Assembly: GCA_017399225.1 (NCBI GenBank)
Contig: JAFQEB010000009.1
Span: 1-64,000 of the forward strand
DNA: 64,000 nucleotides
DNA from: Clostridia bacterium
GTDB taxonomy: Bacteria; Bacillota_A; Clostridia; Christensenellales; Aristaeellaceae
Reading direction: 5' to 3'
The position numbers were made by a program, and so were the translations under genes. Below, in pieces: positions 8,212-17,383 of this stretch (position 1 is the first letter of the stretch; each line of letters starts with the position of its first letter). The notes under the pieces are model-generated. The model was not told where the DNA came from. It saw only the letters and a list, made by a program, of their open reading frames with translations, and made no database searches.

Positions 8212-9045
8212 TCAGCGCGTCCACTCCGTCAGCTTTTCGCGGACGACGCCGAAGAAGCGACCCTCCCGGAATCGGATCAGGCGGATGGCCCGTTCGTCCT
8301 TGCGGACGTGCGCGTGGGTCCCTGCGGTCAGGGTCATGCGGGATTGCCCGTCCACCTCAAGGCTTGCCGTCTGGACGTCCTCTGGGGACAGCTCCAGCCG
8401 GATCTCCGCTCCGCCATGCACCACGCAGGGGCGATGCTGCAGGGTATGGGCACAGATGGGCGTGATGATCATGCAGTCCACCTTGGGCGATACCACCGGG
8501 CCGCCTGCAGAAAGGCTGTAGCCGGTCGAGCCCGTCGGGGTCGCAACGATGAGGCCGTCCGCCACATAACGGCCGGAGGACTCGCCGTCTACCAGCGCAT
8601 CGATGGTAATGAGCCTTGCATATCCGCCCCGGCTGACGACCACGTCATTGACGGCGTACCAGGTTTCGCCGCCGGCCTGCACCTTCAGCACAGGCCGGGT
8701 CTCGATCTCGTACCGGCCTGCAATGACGGCTGCCAGCGCCGCCTCCAGCGCATCGGGCTCCACCTCTGCCAGGAAGCCCACTCGCCCCAGGTTGACGCCC
8801 AGCAGCGCAGCATTCCATTTCAGCGCGTATTGTGCGCCCCGCAGCAGCGTGCCATCCCCGCCAAGAGACAGGATGACGTCGGCGCTGTCACGCTCCGAAA
8901 AGGCGCGTACGCCATCGCCCAGCAGCGGCGCGGCGTCCTCCTCAGCGATCACTTCAACGCCTGCGGACAGCAGAAAATCCGCCGCCCGTCTGGCATAGCT
9001 GACCGCATCGGCCCGCCTTGCATGTACCATCAATCCGACACGCAT
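8212..9045 (-). CDS. nadK: NAD kinase
   Basis: Phosphorylates NAD to NADP using ATP (EC 2.7.1.23), cytoplasmic. The family glycine motif is clear (LSLGGDGTLLRGAQ, about residues 59-72), followed by GVNLGRVGFLAEVEP, the NDVVVSRGG segment, and DGLIVATPTGSTGYSLSAGG, which binds NAD. At 277 residues it is of typical size. It lies between tlyA and argR in the conserved dxs-tlyA-nadK-argR-recN arrangement, with short gaps on both sides. Confidence 0.95.
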   Translation of the reverse strand: MRVGLMVHARRADAVSYARRAADFLLSAGVEVIAEEDAAPLLGDGVRAFSERDSADVILSLGGDGTLLRGAQYALKWNAALLGVNLGRVGFLAEVEPDALEAALAAVIAGRYEIETRPVLKVQAGGETWYAVNDVVVSRGGYARLITIDALVDGESSGRYVADGLIVATPTGSTGYSLSAGGPVVSPKVDCMIITPICAHTLQHRPCVVHGGAEIRLELSPEDVQTASLEVDGQSRMTLTAGTHAHVRKDERAIRLIRFREGRFFGVVREKLTEWTR

Positions 9046-9075
9046 ATAATCCCCCGATTATCCCTTGTAATCATG

Positions 9076-9888
9076 TCAGCCCTTCATATCCTCATGGGCC
9101 CTGTGCACCAGCGCCCGGATCATATCCGGCGTGCAGGGCTCTTCTTCCCTGGTGCGTACAGTGATCTTCGCCAGGAACTCGATGTTGCCCTCCGGGCCCT
9201 TGATGGGCGAATAGTCCAGCGCCTGCACCTGCCAGCCGATGGTCGGGCAGAAATCAACGATCTCCTGCAGTACATCCTGATGGATACGGGCGTCCCGAAC
9301 GACACCCTTCTTGCCCACCCGGTCAGGACCGGCCTCGAACTGCGGCTTGATGAGGGTATAGAACACGCCCTCCTCGCCCATGAGCTGCGCGGCAACAGGC
9401 AGGATCAGCCGGATGCTGATGAAGGACACGTCCATCACCGTTACCGTCGGATGCAGCGGAACCATATCCGGCGTGAGATTGCGGGCATTGGTGCGCTCCA
9501 TCAGCGTCACGCGCGGATCGTTGCGCAGCTTCCAGGCAAACTGACCGTAGCCGACGTCGATGGCGTACACATGGGCTGCGCCGTTTTGGAGGCAAACGTC
9601 GGTAAAGCCACCTGTCGCAGCGCCGATATCCATGCAGACCTTGCCGTTCAGATCGGCAGAAAAGGACTTGATGGCCTTTTCCAGCTTCAGGCCGCCACGG
9701 CTGGCATAGGGGTTTGCGCTGCCCTTGAGATGCAGCTCGTCCTCGGGCTTGATGATCTCGGAGGCTTTGTTGATGCGTCGCGTGCCCACATATACCTCGC
9801 CCGCCATGATGCTGGCCTGGGCCTTGCTGCGGCTTTCGCACAGGCCGCGCTCCACCAGCGCCACGTCAGCGCGCAGTTTTTCACTCAT
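9076..9888 (-). CDS. tlyA: TlyA-family 2'-O-methyltransferase (S4 + FtsJ-like)
   Basis: Family members methylate rRNA cytidines at the 2'-O position and are often labelled hemolysin A. An S4 RNA-binding domain fills about residues 1-65 (RADVALVERGLCESRSKAQA). It is followed by ASRGGLKLEKAI and the SAM-binding loop CMDIGAATGGFTDVCLQ, then MDVSFISIRLILP and LIKPQFEAGPD with the catalytic Lys region. It overlaps the dxs stop by 8 bases and is followed by nadK. The rRNA substrate is inferred from the family; a direct role in hemolysis is unlikely. Confidence 0.92.
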   Translation of the reverse strand: MSEKLRADVALVERGLCESRSKAQASIMAGEVYVGTRRINKASEIIKPEDELHLKGSANPYASRGGLKLEKAIKSFSADLNGKVCMDIGAATGGFTDVCLQNGAAHVYAIDVGYGQFAWKLRNDPRVTLMERTNARNLTPDMVPLHPTVTVMDVSFISIRLILPVAAQLMGEEGVFYTLIKPQFEAGPDRVGKKGVVRDARIHQDVLQEIVDFCPTIGWQVQALDYSPIKGPEGNIEFLAKITVRTREEEPCTPDMIRALVHRAHEDMKG

Positions 9889-11767
9889 GAATCAGGTTCC
9901 TTTCGTGCATTTCAGTCAGAATGCGCTGAGCCATCTGCTCTGCGTTGAGGCCCAGGTATTTCAGCAGCTGATCGCGTCCGCCATGCTGAACGAAGGTATC
10001 CGGTATGGCGAAGCAGATCATCGGCGCAGCTTTCCCTTCCTGCTGCATGAAGCTGCACACCGCAGCGCCAAAGCCGCCGGTACGCACATGCTCCTCGATG
10101 GTCACGAAGGGCTTGTTGCCGATGGCAAGCAGCAGCGCTTCATCCAGCGGCTTGATGCTGGAGCAGTTCACAAGCTGCGTGCTGACGCCCTTCTGTGCAA
10201 GAAGCTCATGCAGCTGCACTGCCTCTTCCACCATGGAGCCGACGGCCAGCAGTACCACGTCACTGCCCTGCTCAAGCACCTCCCATCTCCCGGGAACAAA
10301 ATCATCCGGCGCAGGGTAGCGGGCGCTCAGATCCACCGGCCTGCGGCCGTAGCGGATCGCACAGGGGCCGTTCTTGACCGCCGTCCACCGGAGCATCGCC
10401 CGCAGCTCGCCGTGATCCCTCGGCGCCAGGATCGTCAGATTCGGCACCGGCAGCATGGACGCCAGATCCCACACGCCATGGTGCGTCGCGCCGTCCTCGC
10501 CCACAAGCCCTGCACGATCCAGCAGGAGCGTCACATCCAGAGCGGGCATACACACATCATGGATCAGCTGATCAAATCCGCGCTGGAAGAAAGAGGCGTA
10601 TACTGCAAAATAGGGCTTCATGCCGCCCGCTGCCATACCGGCAGCGAGGGTAACGGCATGTTCCTCGGTGATGCCCACATCCAGCATCCTGTCCGGATGC
10701 CGCTCAGCAAAATGATCCAGGCCGGTGCCGCCGGGCATGGCCGCAGTAATGGTGACGATCCGCTCATCCCCATCGGCAAGGTCTGCCAGCGTGTTGGCCA
10801 TCACCTTGCCGAAGGAAGGCAGCGCCGACCGCTTTCTGGCGTCACCCGTTTCCACATAGAAGGGCGGCGTGCCGTGGAATATCTCCGGCCGCTCCTCTGC
10901 CTTGTCGTAGCCGTAGCCCTTGCGGGTCAGCACATGAACGACCACGGGCTCGTCCAGCTCTTTCACCAGTTCCAGGGTCTGGATCAGCCCTGCCAGATCA
11001 TGGCCGTCGATGGGGCCGAAATAATGGAAACCCAACGCATCAAAGAAGCCCTCCCGCTCCTCGCGGACGAAGACGGACTTGATCGTATCCTTGACCCAGG
11101 CAGCAGCGGCAGTCAGGGGCTTGCCAATGACAGGAATCCGGCTCAGGCCACTGCGAACGACCTTTTTGGTGCTCTTCCAGCCATGGGAGACCCGCAGCCG
11201 GGTCAGATGCCGGGACAGCGCGCCTACGTTGGGCGCAATGGACATTTCGTTATCATTGAGGATGACGATCATGCGGGTCTTGGTGCTGCCCGCGTCATTG
11301 AGGGCCTCATAGCACATGCCGCCGGTCATGGCGCCGTCGCCGACCAGGGCTATCACCTGATGCTTCTCACCCTGGAAATCCCGGGCACGGGCCAGACCAA
11401 GCGCCGCGGATATGGCGGTGGAGGCATGGCCGGTCTCAAAGGCGTCATATTCGCTTTCGCTGCGTTTGGGGAAGCCAGACAGGCCGCCAAAGGATCGCAG
11501 CGTACGGAACTGACGGTAGCGGCCCGTCAGCAGCTTATGCACATAGCTCTGATGACCGACGTCAAACACCAGCTTGTCCGCCGGCATATCGAAAACCCGG
11601 TGCAGGGCAATGGTGAGCTCCACCACGCCCAGATTGGAGGCCAGATGGCCGCCGCGCCGGGATACAGTTGCAACCAGCTCCGAGCGGATCTGCGATGCAA
11701 GATCGTTCATTTCCTCCACGGACATGCCTTTGAGCACCCGCGGGGACTCGATCTCTTCAAGACGCAT
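9881..11767 (-). CDS. dxs: 1-deoxy-D-xylulose-5-phosphate synthase
   Basis: Thiamine-diphosphate enzyme that condenses pyruvate with glyceraldehyde 3-phosphate, the first step of the MEP isoprenoid pathway, which feeds undecaprenyl phosphate and quinones. Signatures: DVGHQSYVHKLLTGR, the ThDP motif VALVGDGAMTGGMCYEALN, GPIDGHD, VGITEEHAVTLAAGMA, and LLLDRAGLVGEDGATHHG. The 628-residue product is of normal size. The ATG at 11767 has GGAGGGG just upstream and gives the usual Dxs N-terminus; the frame is open further upstream but that part has no family features. It overlaps tlyA by 8 bases and follows the DUF4870-like gene by 14 bases. Confidence 0.96.
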   Translation of the reverse strand: MRLEEIESPRVLKGMSVEEMNDLASQIRSELVATVSRRGGHLASNLGVVELTIALHRVFDMPADKLVFDVGHQSYVHKLLTGRYRQFRTLRSFGGLSGFPKRSESEYDAFETGHASTAISAALGLARARDFQGEKHQVIALVGDGAMTGGMCYEALNDAGSTKTRMIVILNDNEMSIAPNVGALSRHLTRLRVSHGWKSTKKVVRSGLSRIPVIGKPLTAAAAWVKDTIKSVFVREEREGFFDALGFHYFGPIDGHDLAGLIQTLELVKELDEPVVVHVLTRKGYGYDKAEERPEIFHGTPPFYVETGDARKRSALPSFGKVMANTLADLADGDERIVTITAAMPGGTGLDHFAERHPDRMLDVGITEEHAVTLAAGMAAGGMKPYFAVYASFFQRGFDQLIHDVCMPALDVTLLLDRAGLVGEDGATHHGVWDLASMLPVPNLTILAPRDHGELRAMLRWTAVKNGPCAIRYGRRPVDLSARYPAPDDFVPGRWEVLEQGSDVVLLAVGSMVEEAVQLHELLAQKGVSTQLVNCSSIKPLDEALLLAIGNKPFVTIEEHVRTGGFGAAVCSFMQQEGKAAPMICFAIPDTFVQHGGRDQLLKYLGLNAEQMAQRILTEMHERNLIHE

Positions 11768-11781
11768 GTTTCCCCTCCGTT

Positions 11782-12249
11782 TCAGTAATAGCGCTCCACG
11801 AGCCTTTCCACGGGCGCAGGCAGCGCATATCGCACGCCGTGCCAGGCGGCTTCCATCAGGCGGATGCGCAGGAAAACCAGCACGATCAGCACGGCAATGT
11901 ACACCAGCCAGCACATCAGCGTCACCACCAGATTGAGGAACGGGACGCCGCTGAGCAGAAGCCCCGCCAGGAGGCAGACGGCGCCGACGATGGCATGAAG
12001 GGCCGTCAGCGCGGCAGACTGCACCGCAAAGCGGCGGATCACACGGCTCTCCTTTTCCGCCCAGCACAGAAAGATGCCAAGCAGACCGATCATGGCGGCC
12101 ATGGTGCAGGTCAGACGCACACCGGTGTTGGTGGCGATCACATCCGGAGACAGCGGCTGCTGCTCCGCATTATATGAAACGTCCCTTATCGGCTCGACGG
12201 GCGCTGTATGAAAGCGCTCCGTGCGCCGCTTTCTCTCCGGTACGCTCAC
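11782..12249 (-). CDS. Small membrane protein, DUF4870/Tic20-like
   Basis: Protein of 155 residues with a polar N-terminal ~40 residues and then about three hydrophobic helices (around residues 45-65, 75-105 and 110-130). Two features recall the DUF4870 family: RRFAVQSAALTALHAIVGA, where family members have an H/Q-A-x-Q-A pattern, and an early ICWAEKES-type loop. The GTG start overlaps the ddl stop by 4 bases, and dxs follows within 14 bases, so it belongs to the same transcript. No molecular function is known for the family. The family assignment is moderate. Confidence 0.7.
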   Translation of the reverse strand: MSVPERKRRTERFHTAPVEPIRDVSYNAEQQPLSPDVIATNTGVRLTCTMAAMIGLLGIFLCWAEKESRVIRRFAVQSAALTALHAIVGAVCLLAGLLLSGVPFLNLVVTLMCWLVYIAVLIVLVFLRIRLMEAAWHGVRYALPAPVERLVERYY

Positions 12250-13469
12250 AGCTTCACACCCTTTGAACCCTTGGCGCCCTTCGTTCCCTTCGCGCCGCCC
12301 AGAGAGACCCCCTTGAGGATATCCGAGGTGTAGGCGTAATTGCGCATATTGCGATCCTCATGGGCGCGCACGGCGGCCTTCACCAGGCGGTCGATCATCT
12401 GGGAATACTTCACGCCCTTGTTCTCCCACAGGTAGAAGGCCAGGCTGCCGGGGATGGTGTTGATCTCGGTGATATAGACCTTCTCCGTCGCGCGGTCAAA
12501 CATGTAATCGATGCGCACGACGCCCTTGCAGTCCAGCATACGGAAGATCTGGCAGGACAGCGCCTGGATCTCATCCCGCAGGCTGTCCTCAATGGGCGCG
12601 GGCAGTACGCGATGGAGGCTCGCCATACCCTTGGAGCCGCCGTTTGCCAGATACTTCTCCTTGAAATCAAGGAACTCTTCGCCGGAGATGGGCATCTCAA
12701 TGGGGCTGGCCTCCACGTCGTCATCATAGCCCAGCACGGAGCAGTTCAGCTCAATGGGCTTGTCGAGGCCCTTTTCCACCAGTACGCGGCGGTCATAATC
12801 AAAGGCCAGCTCCAGGCTGTCGATAAGGCCCTCGCGGTCATTGGCACGGCTCACGCCGATGGAGGAGCCCAGGTTGGCAGGCTTGACGAAAACCGGATAG
12901 CCCAGCTCCTTTTCCACCTGATCCAGCACAGCCTCGCGGTCCGCAGCAAACATGGAACGGGTGAACCAGCAATCCGGCAGACAAGGCAGCGTGCCCGCAC
13001 CGCGGAAGAACTGCTTCATCATGATTTTGTCCATACCGATGGCACTGCCGGCCACACCTGTGGAGGTGTAGGGCAGATTTGCCAGCTCCAGCATACCCTG
13101 CAGGGTGCCGTCCTCGCCGTTGAGGCCGTGCATGACGATCACGCACACCTCCAGCCGGGCCACGACCACCTGGGTAGGATGTCCGAAAAGGCCCTTGCCG
13201 GGGCGGTTGGCGATCAGCGCGCCGGAACCCGCCGTCACGTCCAGCGCAACAGCCTCCACGCCCTTTGCGTCAGGGTTGAAGGGGGTATAGGTCTTGATAT
13301 TGCGCAGCGCTTCGCCAGTGTACCACACGCCCTGCTCGCTGATATAAACAGGGATCACGTCATACTTCTCGGGATCGACATGATTCATCAGCTGAACCGC
13401 GCTGATGATAGCGACCTCACGCTCGCAGCTGCGGGAGCCGAAAATTACGCCCAGTTGCGTCTTAGCCAT
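12246..13469 (-). CDS. ddl: D-alanine--D-alanine ligase
   Basis: Joins two D-alanines with ATP hydrolysis to make the dipeptide for peptidoglycan (ATP-grasp fold). Visible motifs are MHGLNGEDGTLQGMLE, YTSTGVAGSAIGMDKIMMK, VFVKPANLGSSIGVSRA and ITEINTIPGSLAFYLWE with metal ligands. The usual N-terminal GGxSxEHEVS appears as GSRSCEREVAIIS. At 407 residues it is longer than most Ddl (about 310-370), partly because of a basic C-terminal tail made of G-x-K-G units (GAKGTKGAKGSKG). It lies directly downstream of murF, which uses its product. It overlaps the next gene by 4 bases. Confidence 0.95.
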   Translation of the reverse strand: MAKTQLGVIFGSRSCEREVAIISAVQLMNHVDPEKYDVIPVYISEQGVWYTGEALRNIKTYTPFNPDAKGVEAVALDVTAGSGALIANRPGKGLFGHPTQVVVARLEVCVIVMHGLNGEDGTLQGMLELANLPYTSTGVAGSAIGMDKIMMKQFFRGAGTLPCLPDCWFTRSMFAADREAVLDQVEKELGYPVFVKPANLGSSIGVSRANDREGLIDSLELAFDYDRRVLVEKGLDKPIELNCSVLGYDDDVEASPIEMPISGEEFLDFKEKYLANGGSKGMASLHRVLPAPIEDSLRDEIQALSCQIFRMLDCKGVVRIDYMFDRATEKVYITEINTIPGSLAFYLWENKGVKYSQMIDRLVKAAVRAHEDRNMRNYAYTSDILKGVSLGGAKGTKGAKGSKGVKL

Positions 13470-13497
13470 AAATATCTGCCTCCATCAATACGGATTT

Positions 13498-15117
13498 TCA
13501 GGTTTCAGAGTAGTTGTCGGGCAGGTCGTTTTCAAACAGAGCAACGTCGCCGGGCCTGCCGATCTCTCGCAGGATGGCCGTCGCCTCGTCCAGTGAGGAG
13601 ACCACATGCAGGCATTCCTCCGGGAAACCGCCTTCCCGCAGGCCCTGGGCAATAGGCCCGGTATGCTTCCTGCCAACCAGGATCGCCACATCCACACACT
13701 CAGCCATAAATGCGCCGAACTCGTAGTTGAACTTTTCCTCCCCCGCGCCGAGCTCGACCATGCCGGGAGTGATGATGATGCGCCGTGCATCGAAGTCACG
13801 CAGCACCTTCAGCGCAGCCTTTGCGCCGTTGGGATTGGAGTTGAAGGCGTCGTCGATGATGGTCACGCCGGGAGACGGGATCAGCTGCAGGCGGTGCTCA
13901 ACCGGCGCAATACGGGCGATGCCGCGGGCGATCTGCCGCAGCGTCATGCCAAGGTGCAGGCCCACCATTGCCGCCAGGAGGATATTCTGGATATTGTGCT
14001 CGCCCAGCAGCCTGGTGGTGCATTCCACCGTTTCCTCCTGCCAGTGCAGCACAAAGGTGCTGCCCAGGGGCGAAACACGCACATCGCTGGCCCACACGTC
14101 CGCATCCTCCGCGCCATGCAGCGCACACAGGCGCTTTTCCTTGCGCGTCTTGTCAAACAGTTCGCGGCAGATGGCGCCGTCATCCGGGAAGAAGCAGCAG
14201 CCGCCCTCGGGGATGGCATCCATCAGCTCGTACTTGGTGGACTTGATCCGATCGATCGTGCGGAAGGTATCCAGATGCTGGGGGCCGACGGAGGTCAGCA
14301 CGCCGTAATGGGGATGCACCAGGCGGCAAAGCTCCTTGATATCGCCCACATGGCGCGCGCCCATCTCCGCCACGAACACCTGATGCGCAGGGGTCAGCTT
14401 CTCACGGATGATGCGGGTGACGCCCATGGGCGTATTGAAGCTGGAGGGCGTGATGAGCACCTGGAACTTCTCCTGCAGGATGGTGCCCAGGATGAACTTG
14501 ACGCTGGTCTTGCCGTAGGAGCCGGTGATGCCGATCTTGATCAGATCAGGACGGGCAGCCAGCTTGCGCTGGGCGTCGCGGAAGTACATTTCGCTCACCA
14601 GCTTCTCCAGCGGCCAGGCACACAGACCGCCCAGGGCGACCCACAGTGGCATCAGCAACGGGAACAGGCCAAGCAGATACAGCTTCGGCTCCTCCCCCGG
14701 CAGCAGGAATGCCGCCAGCGCGATCAGGAGCGTAAAGACGATCAGGCTGACGATGTAGGTACGCTTGACGCGCATGGTGACCACAAAGGGCTTTTTTGCC
14801 TTCTGTACCTGCAGCAGGCAGCGGCACCACCAGCCCCCCAGCACCGCAAGGGCAAAGGTGATCAGCGCGATCACCGGCACAAGCCAATGAGCGGAAGCGG
14901 CTCGTTCGGCGGAACGATGCACCAGCAGCAGCAGCGTCAGATATACGGTCATGATCAGGCCGGGCAGCACTGCACGTTTCCAGTTTCGGCGCAGGGTGCA
15001 GAAATAGCCGGCGAACTGATAGCTCTCCAGCTGAAAATAGTGCATAAGACTCCGGCTTGCCAGGAGCGAGGACAGCGCCACGCCCGCACAAAGGATCCAT
15101 GTCACGAGGGTATTCAT
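13498..15117 (-). CDS. murF: Membrane-anchored MurF-type ligase (UDP-MurNAc-tripeptide--D-Ala-D-Ala)
   Basis: Mur ligase that adds D-Ala-D-Ala to the UDP-MurNAc tripeptide. Residues 1 to about 190 are not part of the normal enzyme: they contain about five hydrophobic helices (near 5-24, 50-68, 78-98, 120-140 and 146-168). The catalytic part begins near residue 195 with the ATP loop GITGSYGKTSVKF, then FNTPMGVTRIIREKL, VAEMGARHVGDIKELC, GEHNIQNILLAA, EHRLQLIPSPGVTIIDDAFN and SNPNGAKAAL, all typical MurF blocks. It sits 28 bases before ddl, whose product it uses. MurF is the best family fit; the role of the membrane part is unknown. Confidence 0.85.
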   Translation of the reverse strand: MNTLVTWILCAGVALSSLLASRSLMHYFQLESYQFAGYFCTLRRNWKRAVLPGLIMTVYLTLLLLVHRSAERAASAHWLVPVIALITFALAVLGGWWCRCLLQVQKAKKPFVVTMRVKRTYIVSLIVFTLLIALAAFLLPGEEPKLYLLGLFPLLMPLWVALGGLCAWPLEKLVSEMYFRDAQRKLAARPDLIKIGITGSYGKTSVKFILGTILQEKFQVLITPSSFNTPMGVTRIIREKLTPAHQVFVAEMGARHVGDIKELCRLVHPHYGVLTSVGPQHLDTFRTIDRIKSTKYELMDAIPEGGCCFFPDDGAICRELFDKTRKEKRLCALHGAEDADVWASDVRVSPLGSTFVLHWQEETVECTTRLLGEHNIQNILLAAMVGLHLGMTLRQIARGIARIAPVEHRLQLIPSPGVTIIDDAFNSNPNGAKAALKVLRDFDARRIIITPGMVELGAGEEKFNYEFGAFMAECVDVAILVGRKHTGPIAQGLREGGFPEECLHVVSSLDEATAILREIGRPGDVALFENDLPDNYSET

Positions 15118-15143
15118 CCTTTATCCCCCTGTTTCTTAATCAA

Positions 15144-15926
15144 TCAGTTGCTCTCCACCAGGAAGCTGCGGGCGATGGCATTGAAGCGCGCGACCTGCTC
15201 AAGATAAGCAAAGTGCGTGCCGCCCTCCAGCACGATCAGCGCGCTGTCCGGGATCTCCTTCTCCATCTTCTGCCCCATCCACAGCGGCGTTTCCGTATCC
15301 TGGTCGCCCCAGACCAGCAGCGTGCTGTTCCGGATGGAAGTCAGCTTCTCCGACTGATCGTAGTTGACGACCCTGACAAAGGTCTTTCGCATTTCAGGAT
15401 CGAGGGCCGCGTAGTCCTTTGAGCCATACTTCTGCACAAGGGCCTCCTGCCACCGATCGGGAAGCTTGCCGAAAATGCGGCATTTGCGGGCGAATTCGAC
15501 CGCCTTTTTCAGGCGCTTATAAGTATTTGTCCGCTTGCTGGCCTTGCCGCCGGAGGGCGGCTTGATCCCCGCTGCGCCGGTGAGGATCAGGCGCTCAAAG
15601 AGCGACGCATCCTGCGAGGCCAGTTCAATGGTGACGCGCCCGCCGAAGGAGTGGGCGATCACGCTGCAGGGCAGAAAGTCCAGCTGCCGCAGCATTGAGA
15701 GCAGGCAAGCCGCAAATTCCGGCACGCCCCAGGGCTCCGGCGGACGTCCGCTTTCTCCGTGGGCGGGGAAGTCGACCGACAGCACGCGCATGTCCTTTGC
15801 CAGGAAATCCGCCACGGGCTTCATCAGCTTCGTCGAGCAGCCCCAGCCGTGCAGCAGCACCACGCGTTTTTCGCCGCTGCCGGATAATTCATAATGCATA
15901 TTCACGCCGGAAATCTGCATTTCCAT
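15144..15926 (-). CDS. Alpha/beta-fold hydrolase
   Basis: Single-domain alpha/beta hydrolase of about 260 residues. The oxyanion-hole motif LLHGWGCS is near residue 30, the nucleophile elbow AHSFGG near residue 95, the acid probably in LVWGDQDTETPLW, and the catalytic His in EGGTHFAYLEQ. The substrate cannot be inferred; the fold includes esterases, epoxide hydrolases and C-C hydrolases. I use the ATG at 15926, 9 bases after GGGGG; a TTG one codon earlier is possible. It lies in the co-directional run between an acetyltransferase gene and murF. Confidence 0.88.
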   Translation of the reverse strand: MEMQISGVNMHYELSGSGEKRVVLLHGWGCSTKLMKPVADFLAKDMRVLSVDFPAHGESGRPPEPWGVPEFAACLLSMLRQLDFLPCSVIAHSFGGRVTIELASQDASLFERLILTGAAGIKPPSGGKASKRTNTYKRLKKAVEFARKCRIFGKLPDRWQEALVQKYGSKDYAALDPEMRKTFVRVVNYDQSEKLTSIRNSTLLVWGDQDTETPLWMGQKMEKEIPDSALIVLEGGTHFAYLEQVARFNAIARSFLVESN

Positions 15927-15947
15927 CAATGTCGTCCCCCATGCTCA

Positions 15948-16415
15948 TCAATCGTTTTCATCCCCGGACATGCGCCAGATATACCGGCACTTGACCGGAC
16001 TGATCTCCCACCGCCGCTGTATGGACAAGGGCACATCCACGATCCTCTCCAGCTCGCACCCCAGGCCGATGATGGTTTTGCGGCTGGGCCAGTTATCCGG
16101 GTCGCAGGTGATCACAACGCTCTGCTTGCCGTGGATGGCGATCAGCGGCCTGAGCAGCTCACAGGCCCTGCGGGCATACCGGTGCCCGCGGTAGGGCGGG
16201 TCGATATGATAGCCGATGTGTCCGAAATAGTATACGCAGGGGCTCTCGCCCACACGCAGGGAAATCCGGCCGATCTCATAGCGCTTGCCATGCTCGGTGA
16301 TCATGTAGTCATAGTTTTCCCCAAAGCCCATCTCTTCCTCCGGCGGATACAGATTCAAAGGGATCAGGTCGATCACGCCGTCGGTAAAATCAGGTTTGAT
16401 CCTGCGAAACCACAT
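15948..16415 (-). CDS. GNAT-family acetyltransferase
   Basis: Protein of 155 residues with a GNAT fold. The acetyl-CoA-binding segment reads GYHIDPPYRGHRYARRACELL (about residues 85-105), a variant of the Q/R-x-x-G-x-G/A loop. A later strand, VVITCDPDNWPSRKTIIGLG, matches the helix-strand pair found in RimJ/RimL-type enzymes, in which N-P/W-S-R-x-x-x-E/G-x-x-G is common. The substrate is unknown. It lies 12 bases after the fruK-like gene and 21 bases before the hydrolase, so all three are likely co-transcribed. Confidence 0.85.
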   Translation of the reverse strand: MWFRRIKPDFTDGVIDLIPLNLYPPEEEMGFGENYDYMITEHGKRYEIGRISLRVGESPCVYYFGHIGYHIDPPYRGHRYARRACELLRPLIAIHGKQSVVITCDPDNWPSRKTIIGLGCELERIVDVPLSIQRRWEISPVKCRYIWRMSGDEND

Positions 16416-16427
16416 AGCTGCTTCCTT

Positions 16428-17354
16428 TTATTTCAGTTCCTCGATATGCACGCGCTCCAGCAGCTGTGCAAACACATCAGGTACGATCAGCTGCGTTCCC
16501 TCCGTCATCACGGAGGACGTACCTGCCGCGGCGCCGCAGCGCAGTGCCTCCCGCAGGCTGCCGCCCCGCATCAATCCATACACCATGCCGCCCACCAGCG
16601 CGTCGCCCGCGCCGACGGTGGAGCGCACCTCCACAGGGATCTCCGGAACATAGAGGGTTCCCTCGCCGCCGACATAGAGCGCGCCATCCTTGCCCAGAGA
16701 GACGACCACATGCTGCGCACCCATCTCCACAAAGCGCAGCGCCGCATTCTTAACATCCTCCATCGTATGCAGGGGCGTATTCAGCGCCGCAGCAAGTTCA
16801 TGATGGTTGGGCTTGATCAGGAAAGGCCTGGCCTGCACGCCCAGCAGCAGCTCGTCACCGCCCACATCCAGGATGCAGCGGGCATCCCCCAGCGTCCGCA
16901 TCAGCTTCTGATAGGTCCCCTTCGGGCACCCAGGCGGCAGAGATCCGGTCACCACGACATAGTCGCTCCCGGCAGCCTTTTCACGGGCCAGCGCAAAGAA
17001 GGCCTCCAGATCCGCCTCCGTCATCACCGGGCCAGGCTCGTTGATCTCCGTCACGCCCTGACCGTCTGCGCTGACGATCTTGGTGTTGACGCGCACCGCG
17101 CCCTGCACAGGCAGGAAAGAATGACCCACGCCCTCGGCGTCCATCGCATTACGGAGGCGGATGACGCCATCCTCGCCTGCAGCGCCGATCACCTGAGCCT
17201 CAAGCCCCAGCCGCCGTGCCACGACCGCAACGTTGACGCCCTTGCCGCCCGCGTCCGTGCGCGAGGAGGTGATCCGGTTGACATGGCCCGCCCGGAATGC
17301 CTCCACCGTGACCGTTTTGTCAAAGGATGGGTTCAGACATACCGTCGTAACCAT
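16428..17354 (-). CDS. fruK: 1-phosphofructokinase-like PfkB sugar kinase
   Basis: PfkB-family kinase of 308 residues, best fitting the FruK/LacC group that phosphorylates fructose 1-phosphate or tagatose 6-phosphate. Features: start MVTTVCLNPSFDKTVTVE, the signature RTDAGGKGVNVAVVARRLG, the sugar-binding VTGSLPPGCP segment, IKPNHHELAAAL, and the ATP/anion-hole motif STVGAGDALVGGMVYGL with the catalytic Asp. No PTS gene is next to it in this window, so the exact sugar phosphate is open. It has its own promoter with a palindrome inside and heads the long run ending at recN. Confidence 0.85.
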   Translation of the reverse strand: MVTTVCLNPSFDKTVTVEAFRAGHVNRITSSRTDAGGKGVNVAVVARRLGLEAQVIGAAGEDGVIRLRNAMDAEGVGHSFLPVQGAVRVNTKIVSADGQGVTEINEPGPVMTEADLEAFFALAREKAAGSDYVVVTGSLPPGCPKGTYQKLMRTLGDARCILDVGGDELLLGVQARPFLIKPNHHELAAALNTPLHTMEDVKNAALRFVEMGAQHVVVSLGKDGALYVGGEGTLYVPEIPVEVRSTVGAGDALVGGMVYGLMRGGSLREALRCGAAAGTSSVMTEGTQLIVPDVFAQLLERVHIEELK

Positions 17355-17383
17355 GTTCTCACCTCCTGCGCATAATTCTATTC

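Noticed and set aside
9076..9888. A haemolysin virulence factor
   Set aside because: The name comes from an old label of the TlyA family. The S4 and FtsJ-like domains and the position beside dxs and nadK indicate an rRNA methyltransferase.
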